Under the pieces are notes generated by a model, which worked only from the letters and a program-made list of their open reading frames with translations, searched no databases and was not told the origin of the DNA. Below, piece by piece: positions 13,601-26,900 of a stretch of DNA of 64,000 bases. The position numbers and the translations under genes are program-made. Source of the DNA: Chloranthus sessilifolius (Eukaryota; Streptophyta; Magnoliopsida; Chloranthales; Chloranthaceae); contig CM037591.1 in NCBI GenBank assembly GCA_021018995.1, forward strand, positions 8,314,001 to 8,378,000, read 5' to 3'. Position 1 is the stretch's first letter. Each line of letters opens with the position of its first letter.

Positions 13601-16600
13601 TTAGGAACAGCCGACTCTATGAGCATTGTCAGCTCATGTGTGTTTGAATCAAAGGACACTAATGGCTCATGTACGCTCGGTTCGACCAACTTCAAAGATT
13701 CAAGTGCACACAACTCTACCACCAACAAGGACTCGTGCACACCTAGCTCTACAGGCTCTAACAAATCGTGCGTGGGTGACTCAGGTGACTCTCGTGTGGG
13801 AGACTCAACATTACTACTCACAAGGGAATCAGAAGCCCTTTTAACACAAACTAGACTCTCTTCAACTTCTTCGATCTCCTCTTCACTCATCATGGTTCTA
13901 GGGTCATACACTTCCTCTTCTACTTTCATATGTTTCGGCACCTTAGAACTCTCCCGTTTAATCAATAAATTCGGAGTGGAAAATTGTGTGGAGCATTAGT
14001 AAGCAAAGTGTCCAAATCCCTGACACTTGGAGCAATCAGGACACTTGTCTGTCTTGGATTTTATTAATCGTAAAAGATGGCAGTGTGTGAAAGGAATATA
14101 ATTCTCGATAAGTCGCTCCCTCATATCCTCCCATCGTGTGATGGGTTTCCTGTTAGCTAACTCGCGTATAAACTCAACATTAGTCCAATAGGTTTTGGCA
14201 TTTCCTTCCAACTTTACTTTCACTAGCCTAATTTTGTACTCATTTGGTATGCCATACCAATTAAAATACTCTTCCACACTAGATAACTACTCCACAAAGG
14301 TTTTAGGATTCCATACCCTCAAAATTTGGAACCTCATTCCGAATATATTTTAGAAACCTCTCGGCAGGGTCGTACTTAGGTTCACGATGGTGAAGGTATC
14401 CCCTAACTCTAGTTTCATCATGACTTTTGGGACTTTGCCAAAAATTTGGAGTGTAGTGGTTTCCTCGTTCGGTTAGTACCCTTTTAGTACGGGTAGGGGA
14501 TTCATGGTGACGTGTAGGTGACTCATACATGATGTTTGACACAAACACAACTCAGACGCACTTCTATGGACCACACAACAAGTGAGGAATTTTTACGAAC
14601 ACATGACGTGCACACAAATGACTTGAAATCATAGGCATTGAAATGGCATACACATGTGAACCAAGTGAATAAAAACTTTTGTCGAACACAAGACGTGTAC
14701 GCTCGATGAACATAAATGAAATAAAATTCAATAATTAAAATGACACAAAATGCCCTAATCTAGAACCTAGACTTTGATACCAAAACTGACGCAGGATAAA
14801 ACCCTAGACTACATGAATGCAATGATTTAATTATTTGCCGAAATTAAACTAAATTAATTTTAAACAGTGAACCTAATAGTAACGCGAATACCTTAGGATT
14901 TCGTAGTTTTCCATGTGAAAGATCGCATTGGGGTTCGAATCGGGTCCAGTCCGGGTGCTAGATCCGTTAGCCTTGCAGTGCAGATCAGTCCTAGAGGTAG
15001 AACTCTAGGTTTTCCAGATTAGGGCGTCGCTCGTGATTCAATGACGGAGTCGCGAGTGTTCTCAAGATTCTGATTCGTGTGGGCTTAATGGTGGGATGGG
15101 ATTTAGGGTTCGAACTTCGGGGTATTGTAGGTTGAAGGCTAGAATTAGAGTTTGTGAGATCACACGAGGTAGAAAGGAAAAATAAGATAAAAGAGATAGA
15201 TAGAGGACAGATTTTGGGCTTCGCACCCTTTGCTGCACACCAAACCCTTCTCGAAAAGAAGAATCACTCTTCGAAAAAACTCATCTCAAGTTCCAAAAGC
15301 AAAAACTCATTCATTCAATAATCAATAACTAATTATATTGTTTATGGAGAGACCTTATATAGGAGGTCTTAAAATAAAACCCTAAAACGAAAATAAACAT
15401 ATTAGAAAGACAAATTTGCCCCTAAAACGTAAGTTCGGATTCTAAAAAAAAATCATTCTCGCGCGATTTCGGTCGATCGAAAGTGACACTTGATCGGTCA
15501 AAGTTCAATCGATCGATCGAAATGGGGCTTATGATCGATCGAATCTGGGATTCGATTCAATCGGTAGAATCCTGGTTCGATCGATTGAAATGCGCATATT
15601 CTTCTTTTCTTCTTCTTTACGCTCCATTCCGCTTCTTCTTCGCTGGAAAATTTGTTGCGGGCCGAATATACGGCTTTCGATCTTGGCGCCCCGCATCAAT
15701 ACCAAGGGATACAAAATCCTAGTACCACTAGTGATATTGGTATCAAACTATACTAAAACCAATATGTATCGATATCAGTCGAGTTTTGAAACCATGTCAC
15801 AATTATTCGCCTGTACCCGATCGATTGAATGGCACATGGGTTTTAGTCTAATTGTAGAGGATAGATCACTCCAAAGAGAGGAATGGACTTCATTGGTTTA
15901 GTAGCCAGTTTGGAATCCATCATGACATATTTCTAGATCTATGTGGTCCAATTCCCTACAATTCATGACATATTTCTAGATCTGATTTCATTATTTCATC
16001 TCTCTGTTTGTTGAAGTTTAATTCCGCCATTGAAGAGGAAATTTCTATATCCATGATTAAGTAGAAGTAATTTTATCAGGCTTTGTCAAGTAACTTATAT
16101 ATGTTGAATTCTTTGTTGTATGTCTTCAAAGATTTATAATCTTGAGATTAATTGGCCATATTTGTCTAGGAAGAGGCTTGTTTCGATAATGTCATATGGA
16201 CTCTTTCGATCTCTATGGTTACGACATTATGTGGTAGTCAAGACTAGTGTCAAATTTCAGGACAGTAGTGTTTGAAATACGTTTTATTGCCTAATTAGTC
16301 TAGTTATTTGAGGCTATCACACAGTGGGGGATTCATCTGAGACTGGCCCGAACCAAGATTGACAATGCCTTTATGCCTCATTAATAAGCCCATGCAGGTC
16401 TTTTTTGTTTGAAAATGCTTGTTTGTTTGAAAATGTGGTCAATACCTGATCAATCTACTATAAATTGGCAATGGGCAGGGCTCGAACCTCAAATTCTACT
16501 ATAAATTGGCCGGTCTCGGGCCGAGCCTTATTCAAAAATGACAAAAATCCAAGCCCAAACCCGGCCCATTGCCACCCCTAAACATTATCTAAAGAAAGGA

Positions 16601-19600
16601 AAATATTGGCATTATGTGCCAGAGATGATGGGATTTGAGCTTGGAACAAGGATTTAGACTCGATATTGATGGTCAACACAGTCATGATCAAGCCAAATTG
16701 ATGGCGATAGGACTCAAGCCGAATTTCAGGTGTTTCCAGAGCATAAGATTTGATGCAGCCAATGTAAATATGCTTTTTTTATCAGTGTTTTGAAAGGCGA
16801 AAGGCAAAGGCCTAGAACTCAGCCCTTCCACGAGGTGAGGCATAAGCCTCAAGGCATAATGAGAATAATTAATTGTCACTAGTCTTATATTAAAAGACTC
16901 AGCCAATATTGGATAACAAGCACCAACACTAATAAAATAATTATAATGATAACAGTAACAAGGCGTAAGCCTCACGCTTTTTAAAATTTTTAATTTTAGA
17001 AATATAATAAATTTAAAGATATAAAGAAAATTCACAAAAAATGGTACATAAATTAGAAAACATGTAAGAAAAAATAATGAATAATTTTCTAATCATAAAC
17101 CAAGGTTCAAAACCAAACAATACGCAAGATTCAAAATGTTTGCAATATATAAGTTTCAAGTCATGACTCACGACTCATAACTCAAAAACTAATTTTACTA
17201 TACAAATTAAAGTTAAACCACATATTGATTGTTTCCTTTCTCATTAACAAATGATAATTTCAAGTAATTAAATATTGACAAAGGTAATCCTACTCTATTT
17301 CATTCCCTAATAATCCTTTAAAAGGGCAAACTTGTAAAAAAAGGTAAACTTATAAGAAAAAAGAGAATACAATAGTGCAAAAATAAAAATTCATGTGAGG
17401 CTTAACCCTCATTGCACCTCACATATGCCTTACTACGCTGCACTACATGTCTCAATACGCCTCACTACACCTCAATTACGGCTCAAGTATGCCTCACGGC
17501 CATTACGCCTCGAGGCTATGCCTTGAGGTGAAAAGATTACGCTACGCCTCGAGACACGTCTCAAGATTTACACCTCAAACGCTATTTAAAACACTGTTTT
17601 TTATGCTTTTTTTGCATTCCATTGATGGTTCTTTACAAGGTGGCTAATGGATGCTATTATGGGAAAAATACAGGAAACTATTTTCTTTGCTAAGTGGGAA
17701 ACTGCCATTTGAAGTTTTAATCTGGTTTTGTTTGAAAAAAAAACTTCAGAATGGAACTTTAGCCTTCTACATTGACTATGGGATTACAAACTCAGTTTTC
17801 CCAATGCTTTTTACTTGAGAAATTCAATTCGTTTTATATTTTCTAATGAATGGCTCTGGAACTCAGGATAATAACGGAGATGGACAGCTTACACTCTCTG
17901 AATTTTCTGACTTGGTCAATGCATTTGGTAATCAAGTTGCCGCTAGTAAGGTCTAGACTTTTTTTCTGAGAGATAATAAATTATTTCTTCATTTGTACCG
18001 AAGAATATTGTTTTTGGTTCATTAAGTTTGCTAGCTCTGAGAACTCATTTGCATATTTTATTAGAAAGAGGATCTTTTCAAAGCAGCAGACACGAATGGA
18101 GATTGTGCCGTAAGCATGGATGAGTTGGCGAACCTTTTAGCCTTTGAACAAGAAGAGTAATGGCATATTTTTATTATATTGGATATGAAGTTGAATAGTA
18201 TTATATTATTTGTTTAAATGTTTTGTAATTTGTTATTGCCATTACTTTGATTTAAAATGAATAATTAGATGTCCAAATACTGATATAACACTACTTCTTT
18301 TCAGAACTTATTACTTAGTTTTAAAATGAATAAATGCCTATGCTGGGAGAACTCTTGTTTTTACAAAGGATTTTATGGTGTTAATGGTTTGATACTTTTA
18401 TCTCTTTTGCTTCGACTATGTAATTGATTCTTTAGTCACCATATGTACATATTTGAGAATTAATATGTATCTGTTAATATTGTTTGTTTATAAAATAAGA
18501 TAGGATTTGTACACTGTTTATTTGTAGTTTATGTCTAGGGCATTTATGAAAATATCCTAGAATTCCTTTGGGGGTATATGTTTTAATTCAAAAATGAAAT
18601 ACATGAAACTTATAGTTCCCAGTATAGTGTTAGAGCTAGAATAAAGAGATCTAGACTCAGATTTTTCATCTAAAGAAGTTTAACTTCTCTTTGTTTTGGT
18701 TCTAAACTTTGTACCACATCGTTATATCAACAAAGAAAAAGTAAAAAATGAACCTCTTTGAAATACTTAACCCCAACCTTTCTATATTTAGATCCCAGTG
18801 CTTGTGCAAAACTTTATAACCTCAATCTTGATTTTATAAAATAAAGATAGAATTTTATTCACTTTTTATATGCACTATGTCAAAAATGAAAAACTATCAT
18901 CTGAAATGATGATTCCAGCTTTATTCTGGGATGAGAGTCAACTCTGTTGTAGTTGTGCACACGGAAGAAGATCCATAAGTTGTTCCTTAAAGCTGGAAGG
19001 CTGAAGGTATATTTGGGATTATTCCATGTCTAAACATATTGTGATTCCAACTACTTCACCACCTTCGTAGATTTCTGGGAAGGAGGAGGGGGAGATTGTA
19101 AACAGCATTTCTTTCATCAAAACGTTCTTGATCTTGAAATCAACTCGGCTGGAATTGATGCTATTGACCAAGTTGTAGGCATCTTCACCAAAGGACTTAC
19201 AAAACCAAAATATGAGAATTTTCTGGTTGTCACATTTGTCTTAAGGGATAATGGCTCCTAACCGACATTTAAGCACCAGGATGGTGTTTAAATGATCTTA
19301 TACCATTAAAGTTAGACTTTTATTCTCACACCATTGAAGTGTGATTATCATTATGCCATGTGGTGAACATTTGTGATCAATCTAAATTGTCCAAATGGCA
19401 ATCTATCATTGGAACATGTCTCAGCCCAAAGAAACATGCGTATAAGTGGATGTGAACCGTCCGGTTGATGAACTTTACTATCAGCCATTAAAACTAAAAA
19501 CAACCGTTGATATTAAAGTCCACAGATCAGATGGTTTAAATCTACATAAAACACCATTTTTGGGCCTCTTGCACATCAATCTATGATCTATCACTTTGAT

Positions 19601-20889
19601 GGTATGGATCATCCTCATCGTAAACCATTGATGGCGTTAGATCATTTAAATACCATTTTGGTGTTTAACTGTCGGTCTTGAAAACAGTGTTGTTAATTCA
19701 CTATTTTATATGTATCCTCTATATGGGCAATTTCTGCATTTTCATGTTCCTGTAATCTCTTTCATTTTGGTATAGTTAGATTCATTTCTGGACTGGACTA
19801 TAATTTCTTGTTAACTCTGTTTTCTGTTACCGCAGGGAATCCCTCATCAGTAATTGTCCTGTTTGTGGTGAGACTCTTGGCAAATTAGATAAGCTAAATG
19901 ATATGATACATTTGACTCTATGTTTCGATGAGGGGACCGGAAATCAGGTTATGACTGGAGGATTCTTAACAGAGAAACAGGCTTCATATGGGTGGGTTTT
20001 TTACTTGCTATTTATTTATTTATCCTTACATGGGAGGGAAGTTTATTTCATTTTTTCGTGACTAATTATTGCTCTGTCAAACTAATAAAATTTAGTTTTA
20101 ATTGAGATCTAGTTATTATCTTTTCTGTAGGTGGATGTTCAAATTAAGTGAATGGGCTCATTTCTCATCGTATGACATTGGCCTGAATTCTGGATCAAGC
20201 GCTTCACATATTTTGGTATGTTTCTACTTGTTTGTACATGGATTAGAATAAGCAGAACTAATTAGAAAATGAAGAGTGTTATTTTGTTTTTGGGTAACTG
20301 GATCACTTCCGGCAAGATAGTTGGATATTTCTACTGCATTAGCTTTTGGGTAGAAGTCATTGGATTTATATTTGCAGGGACAATAAAGTTCGAAGGACTT
20401 GGCTTTACACTATACCTGATCCTTTCCTTTGTAAAAATTGGTACATCAAGAGGATGTACAACTGATGTTTGCAAAAGACAGCTAAATTTAGTCTTCAATA
20501 GAAACTGTATAAAATGCATTTTTCGTAGTTGAAAAAACTCGTACTGAACTTGAAAATCAATCTACCAGTACTTTTGATGTAAATTAAATTGAAGACAAGC
20601 ATTTGAGGCACGGGATTTTAGCAAAGAAGACTTGGCCAAAGGAGAAGCCTATGAAGTCATCATGAACAAAAAAAAGAAGAAAACAGAACAAGAATAAAAC
20701 CAACTTGTGCAGTCAACTCATCCACTAAATGCCATTATAATGACATCATGCGAGGGATGATGTCATTATTCTTATGACTTTTCTTATTTTAAGGTATTTC
20801 TTAATTATGTTTCAAAGTTGGCTAGTTTATTTTTTAGATTTAGGATTGACTTAGGGGGGATTTAGTGAAGCTACTAACTTTTGACATTA

Positions 20890-20979
<90 letters not shown>

Positions 20980-23900
20980 ATTTTTATTTTTTTGGGAAGA
21001 GGGGGGGGGGGGGGGGGTTTGCAAGGATACCCTAATTGTGCCTTATATTAAACTCTAACTGTGATATCCATCCCTCCTTAAGTATTTCCGTTCCAAATCT
21101 CCAAAACAGTTTGTCTTAAATGTGTCGATTTAGAATCAGGCTGTAGGAACTGGCTCGTACCCAGCCTGACTTACTAATCAGGCTGGGACAGCCCAGCTTG
21201 TTTATGAATCATGTGTACTTGCCTTAGCTCGTACCCACTCCATGGCAGGCCAGGTCAGGCCTGGCCGGCCAACATATTCGATGTAAAGGGGTATCAATTG
21301 GCCGAGTTAGGCCAGGTTTGGGGCAGGATTAAATGGATCGATTCATATTCGGGCTGTAGAACCCAACCTGACCTACTAATCGAGCTGGGCCGGGCTAGCC
21401 CATTTATGAATTGGGCCTACTTACTTTAGCCCATGCTCAACCCATTGTGTGCCGGATCGGGCTCAAGCCCAGCCAATTCAGACTCCCCTAAAAACAGTCC
21501 CAAATCTCTACAACCCATTGATAACCCACCCTAGCTCTCTGCAATCCCATTGTCATCACAGGAACCCATCAGTACCAGTCACTGTAAACCCATCTTAGCT
21601 CAGTGAAAATCACAGCCAATCAATAGCCCACTAATATTACTAAAATTTCACTGAAACCCTCCATGAATCCATCAGATCCATAAAACCAACGTAATCCAAC
21701 AGAACTAAGAAACCCCCCTGAGACCAGCTGGTACTTCCCGCGAAATCTGCAAATTGAATCATAAAATTTTGTGGGTGTGAATTAGTGTGTGGGTGGGTGG
21801 TGGTGGAGGTGGGTGGGTGGGTGGGTGGGGGGGTTCCAAATCGAATTGAACCGTAAATCCTAATTTATTTTATTTTATTTTATTTTGAAATAAATATACA
21901 AAAATATGAAAAATTACGAATTCACGATTAATGATCTATTTTCCAGCTTCACTAACTAAACATGAATTGTATGACCAAGCTTATGAAAAATTAAATGCAA
22001 TATAACGAAAAAGGGGTTCAAAACTAATCCATTAAGCACAAGTCATCAGTCATTAACCATTCCGTAGTGGCCTACCTAGGATAGCAGTGTGGGATAATCC
22101 GGTGTCAACTGGCGGATAATCCTGTGTCAACGGGGAAGGAGGAGAAAGCTATGTGAAACTCTCCGGGTTCGACTCATGGGAAATGAGCAGCAGGGGACAT
22201 TGACTGAAGGTTGAGTCTTCTACCCATTGACTCCTTGAACCGAGCATTTGATTCAAGGGGCTGGATGACTAACTAATTGGTGGTACCAACCGATACCCGA
22301 TCTTTACCCCCGCACCAGGGGCCCCTAAAACGGTGTATCTTTAGCGCGGATTGGCTGATGAGGCGCCCGCTAGGACCTATGGACGGGCAATCATTCATAT
22401 TTATTGCCTGTAAAGTCTAGGTCCTAAAACTCATTAGTAGGGCAGGGCTATAAGGATTATCTGTTACTGCAGCTGTCCCAGGCATTACTCGTAACCACCG
22501 CTATTCCTATCTCCATATGTCTCATCTTCATTGCTGCCTTTCTCAATGTAAGCTACAACTCCTTCCTCTTCCTCTTCCTTTGACTCAAGACGTTGATGGC
22601 AAAATGAATTATTCTTCCTCTTGCACCTTCTTCCATTTGTTGAGTTGCCTGTAACCTATGAAGTGTAAAGAATGACCAACTATTATTTTAGAATATGAGT
22701 TATGATCTAACAAAAATAAAGAATCTAACATATGTTGTTGCTTCCTTGTGGTCCACTACCAACTGAGCTGTCTGCATTTGCTTCAATTGGATCCTCAAAG
22801 CATTCGGCCATATCTAGGACTGTCAACGGGTTGGGTCGGCCTCATACCAGACCCAACTCGACCCGATAGTTTACCAGGTCGGGTACATAAACTTGACCCG
22901 CCAGGTCGGCCTGGCCCAACCCGATATTTTATATGTAAAAAGCACAAAAATAGGGGTTTTACCGGGTCGAGTCGGGTTGGGCATATGCGATTTTCTTATA
23001 GGGTATGACCCGACCCGTTGACGTCCCTAGCCATATCCACATAAGAGGCATCTGTTGATAAATTAAGATCTTGTTTCGGGATAAACTCATCAAACTTCAT
23101 GTCTGACAAATAAATTGGATCCTATCCTTTGGCTGTCCTCCATATGTTACGCACGAAGTTGCAAATTGTATTTCACCAAGACAAGTGCATAAGTCTCCTT
23201 TGATCAAGTATTGACATTATTTTATCTCTTCAATCCACGAAATTCAAGGCATAGCATATATGTAGCTTTTAATATTTATCGGGATTCAATGGCCCCAAAA
23301 CTTGTCATCATCGGTTGAATTTAAAAGTCCTGCGCAACGGTGTTTTCTGAAATGATTCGTTGGTGGTGGTGGTGGTGGTCCCCGAGCAAACAACGGAGCT
23401 GGAGGCTTTGATACCATGCCAACTTTTATAAAGGCTTATAGAAAAGAGAGACAAAGGAGAAGAACGAAGAATACAAAAAGGAAGAGAGGGATATCTCAAC
23501 TCTATCTTGCTATATTTCTATATATTCAAATATCAATGGAGTATATATAAAGGTTTACAAAAGTATTTAAAGAAACATGCATCTAGAAAATAAACTACTT
23601 ACACAACAAAGCTAGATACCATATATGGTATGAAGTCAAATTGGAAGTCTCAACAATGGTATGTTTATATATACTACTAATGGCGAAGAGAGAAGAACAA
23701 GCAAAGAGAGCGAGAGAGTGATATCGGGACTATATCTTGCTATCTTGCTACATATTCAATTTTCAATGGAGCATGGCTCTTTATATTTAGGCCTACAAAG
23801 CTATTGGAAACAGCATGCATGTAGAAAATAAGTTATTTACACAACTAAGCTAGATACCTAACATGGTATGAACTCAAACAGGAAGTCTCAACAACGGTAT

Positions 23901-26900
23901 GTTTATGTATACTACGTAGTTCTAAACTCAGAGAATATAGAAATAGGTAAGACCATCTACACATGAAAGATTAAGATCAGGAAGATAAGAAACTATGGTG
24001 TATGTCTTATACACTGAATATACTTCTAACTAGATTTAAACCAATTTTATAATATTATCATGTGTTTTCTGTGTGTAGTTATCTGTTGCTTGTTCTTTTT
24101 TATTTCCTTTTTGGCTTCATAATCATTTATTTATTTTTTGAAATATTTAAAATATTTTACTGTAACATTTTAGTTCTCTTAACATGATTCTCCTCTCTTA
24201 TCCAACCTTCGGTGACCTCTTGCTGACGGGGACGCCACATATATGGACATTGGATTTGGACCACATCGTTTTTATCGGCGTCGGAAGAAGCATAGAGGAA
24301 GCCCGAGTACCGTAGCCTTAGAAGAGAAATGAACACAAACAACCAAGAGAACAACAGAGAGAGACATGAAGGAAGCCTTTTGAAGTCGGCATAGCGATGA
24401 TAATCCTCGCAAGTTAAAAGCGACGACTTGATCATGACGATCACTTAAGGTCAAGCGAGCGATGATAATCCTCGCTCGAGCGAGCTACGACACGACTTCA
24501 GACGGAAATTTATGAGAAATTTCCTTTTTTGTGTTTTATTAGTATTAAAATTCTTTTATTTCAAATTTAATTATTGGTGGCCTATATATAGAGGCTTGTA
24601 AAGACTTTTAGTTAGTTGATTGATTATTTGAATGCTTTTATGCTTGAGTAATCTATGCCTGAGATGGGTTTGGTGTGAGTCTAAGGGAGTGATTCCCAAA
24701 GCCATTGTTATCTTCTCTATTCTATTTGCTACTTTCGATCTGTGTTTGCTTTCTAAATCATAGCCTAATTTCTTCCTTGTGATCCCCAAAACCCTAAACC
24801 CTTTTGAAGCCTAAACCACACAAAGCCAACACCCTTTCCAAAACCACAAACCGATCTAAAAGTCATAAGCCTTTTACAAACCCTAATTCCCTCTTACAAC
24901 CTGATTTGGAATCCGTGAATCTACATCAGACTGAAGACGGGCGCCTAAGCCTGGAAAAGCTAGAGTCCTATCTCTAGGCCGATCTCGCCTTGACTCTAAA
25001 AGTACTTACGCATCGGACTGGACCCTACCTGGATCTTGTGTGATCTACCCATCAAAATTCTGCAAAACCCTAAAGGTATCAAAGATAATTTTGCGATTAA
25101 ACTTGATTTAATTTCATTAATTTCGGCAAAATCTGCATAAAAATCATATTCCACATTTTAGGGTTATCGTCCCGCGTCACTTGCACATGTCAATATTCTA
25201 CATGCTCATATCCATATGTATCGTTCTCTATTTGCAAACATCATAGATTAACATACTATTAAATTTATGTTTCTCATTAACATTTTGATTTGCAGGTTTT
25301 TGATCGAAAAACTAAAAGGCTAGTGGAAGAACTCATAGCTGGAAAGATTGTTCTATCAATGAGAGCTATTTATCAATCAAAAGTAGGTCTCACCCTTATT
25401 GACAAAGGTATGGATAAACAGATACTAGTATCAATGAGAGATATCTGGGGTCGGCTTTGTGTGTCCTATTTCTCCACTCATTTCTGTTCAAGGTTAACTT
25501 ATTTGTTACTCTACAATCGTTCATGTCATTTCTAACTAACCATACTAGTTTTCATTCTAGTGGATAGCTGATTTAGTAATAATTGTGGTTCAATTTGAAA
25601 TAGTAATTAAATTCATTAGACTTGATGTATGATTACATGGTGAAACCATCACATCTTCACATTGTTAGCCCTAGGGGAGTAGCTGATAAATTTGGGTATC
25701 CATCTCAAAACCAATTGGCTATGAGTGGAGGGGTCAGGATATTATAAAGGGAGAGACAAGGCTATAATTTATCCAATGTTTGGGACTAAACTTCAACATG
25801 CCCCCACTCGTGTTGGCAGGATTGAGCCAAATCACGTGGACAATTGAACTGGATGATGTGGAGTGGAGAAGGGCCTGCTCTGAAACCATGATAAATTTGG
25901 GTATCCATCTCAAAACAAATTGGAGGGGCCCATGATATTATTAGGGGAGAGACAAGGCTATAATTTACCCAATGTGGGACTAAATTTCAACAGTAGCCAA
26001 GTAGAGAGGTATGGAGGCTGTATTACCCATATAAATTTAGAAAATTTATATGATAGGCTTCTTATACAACCTTTTCTTATGTGCAAGTCCCCATATCTAT
26101 GTTATAGTAGCCCTCAAATGGGTTTCCTTGAGCCAAAATCTATGGTGTAGATGTGGTAACTCAACACTAAACATCTCAACCATTGCTAGCTTCCACAAGA
26201 AGAAAATCTTGGCTATGCCCCTGGTCACCCCAAAGTCCCAATATGTAGCCAGTGATAACTTAACCCTTGATTTTGCAAACCACTTCTGGTCCAACAATGT
26301 ATGATCAATAATAGACCTCAACCAAAGAGTAAAAGCCCTGAAAATAGCTGGAGGAGAATATTATCTCCATTATGGACCGTAATAACTAATAAATGATAGT
26401 CATATGGACCCAATGCCCCTCTCTAATCTGGACTGTATAACAGCAAAGGAAATAAAATAAGAATCTTAATTTAGTTAAAACCTTTGAAATTGAAAGAGCT
26501 AAAAATAACTGTTAAAAGTAATCCTACGTGAAGAAATTTTAGGGTATTTGATACCCCATGAATAATAGTCCTGCAATATTATATGAATCAGTTTACGGTT
26601 ACTGACATTCATTATTGATAGTGAATGAGTCATTTATTTTGTTCACATGGCACAGTTTTTGGTGCAAAGTGCTGTCACATAGTTAATGAGGCCATCATAT
26701 AGATCAGACTCAGCCCTAAGATTGCATCGAAATACTATCTGTACCATGTGATTTAGAGGCCACAAAGTGCTAGAATATAAAGACAGACAAATTTGCATAA
26801 TTACATGGTTGCCATTCATTTCCTGAAACTTTTAAGCCCTTAATTACATGGTAAAAATAATTTTTTGAAGCAATTTTAGGATGAATCCTATCTAGATGAT

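Larger units (their letters stand above)
5936..15698 (-). mobile_element. Tandem array of a shortened Ty3/Gypsy element: four LTRs and three internal segments (fossil)
   Basis: The order is LTR, internal, LTR, internal, LTR, internal, LTR, all on the minus strand. Each unit is about 2.85-3.0 kb. The outermost LTRs are flanked by one 5-bp duplication, ATACC (5931-5935 and 15699-15703), which indicates one insertion event. LTRs end in TGATGCGG and TGACGCAGG, read from each end. A tRNA primer site (TGGTATCAAA type) and a purine tract (CGGGGAGAA) sit beside them. Internal parts are a gag with a CCHC knuckle, an acidic linker and an integrase tail; reverse transcriptase, RNase H and protease are not recognisable. 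It is non-autonomous. The units look a few percent apart, hence fairly young, with several breaks each. Confidence 0.88.
5855..15796. mobile_element. Terminal-inverted-repeat element holding the tandem Gypsy array
   Basis: The left end CAAGGTTTAAAAACTC and the right end GAGTTTTGAAACCATG are inverted copies with two mismatches. Without the array (5936-15698) only about 180 bp remain, rich in GATACC and GGTATC motifs. No clear target duplication was found, so the superfamily is open; the CA...TG ends resemble other hAT-type elements in this window. Confidence 0.45.

Noticed and set aside
5936-15698. Segmental duplication of a host gene
   Set aside because: The repeat units have LTR ends, primer site, purine tract, gag knuckle and integrase tail, and the array has a 5-bp target duplication, so it is a retroelement array.
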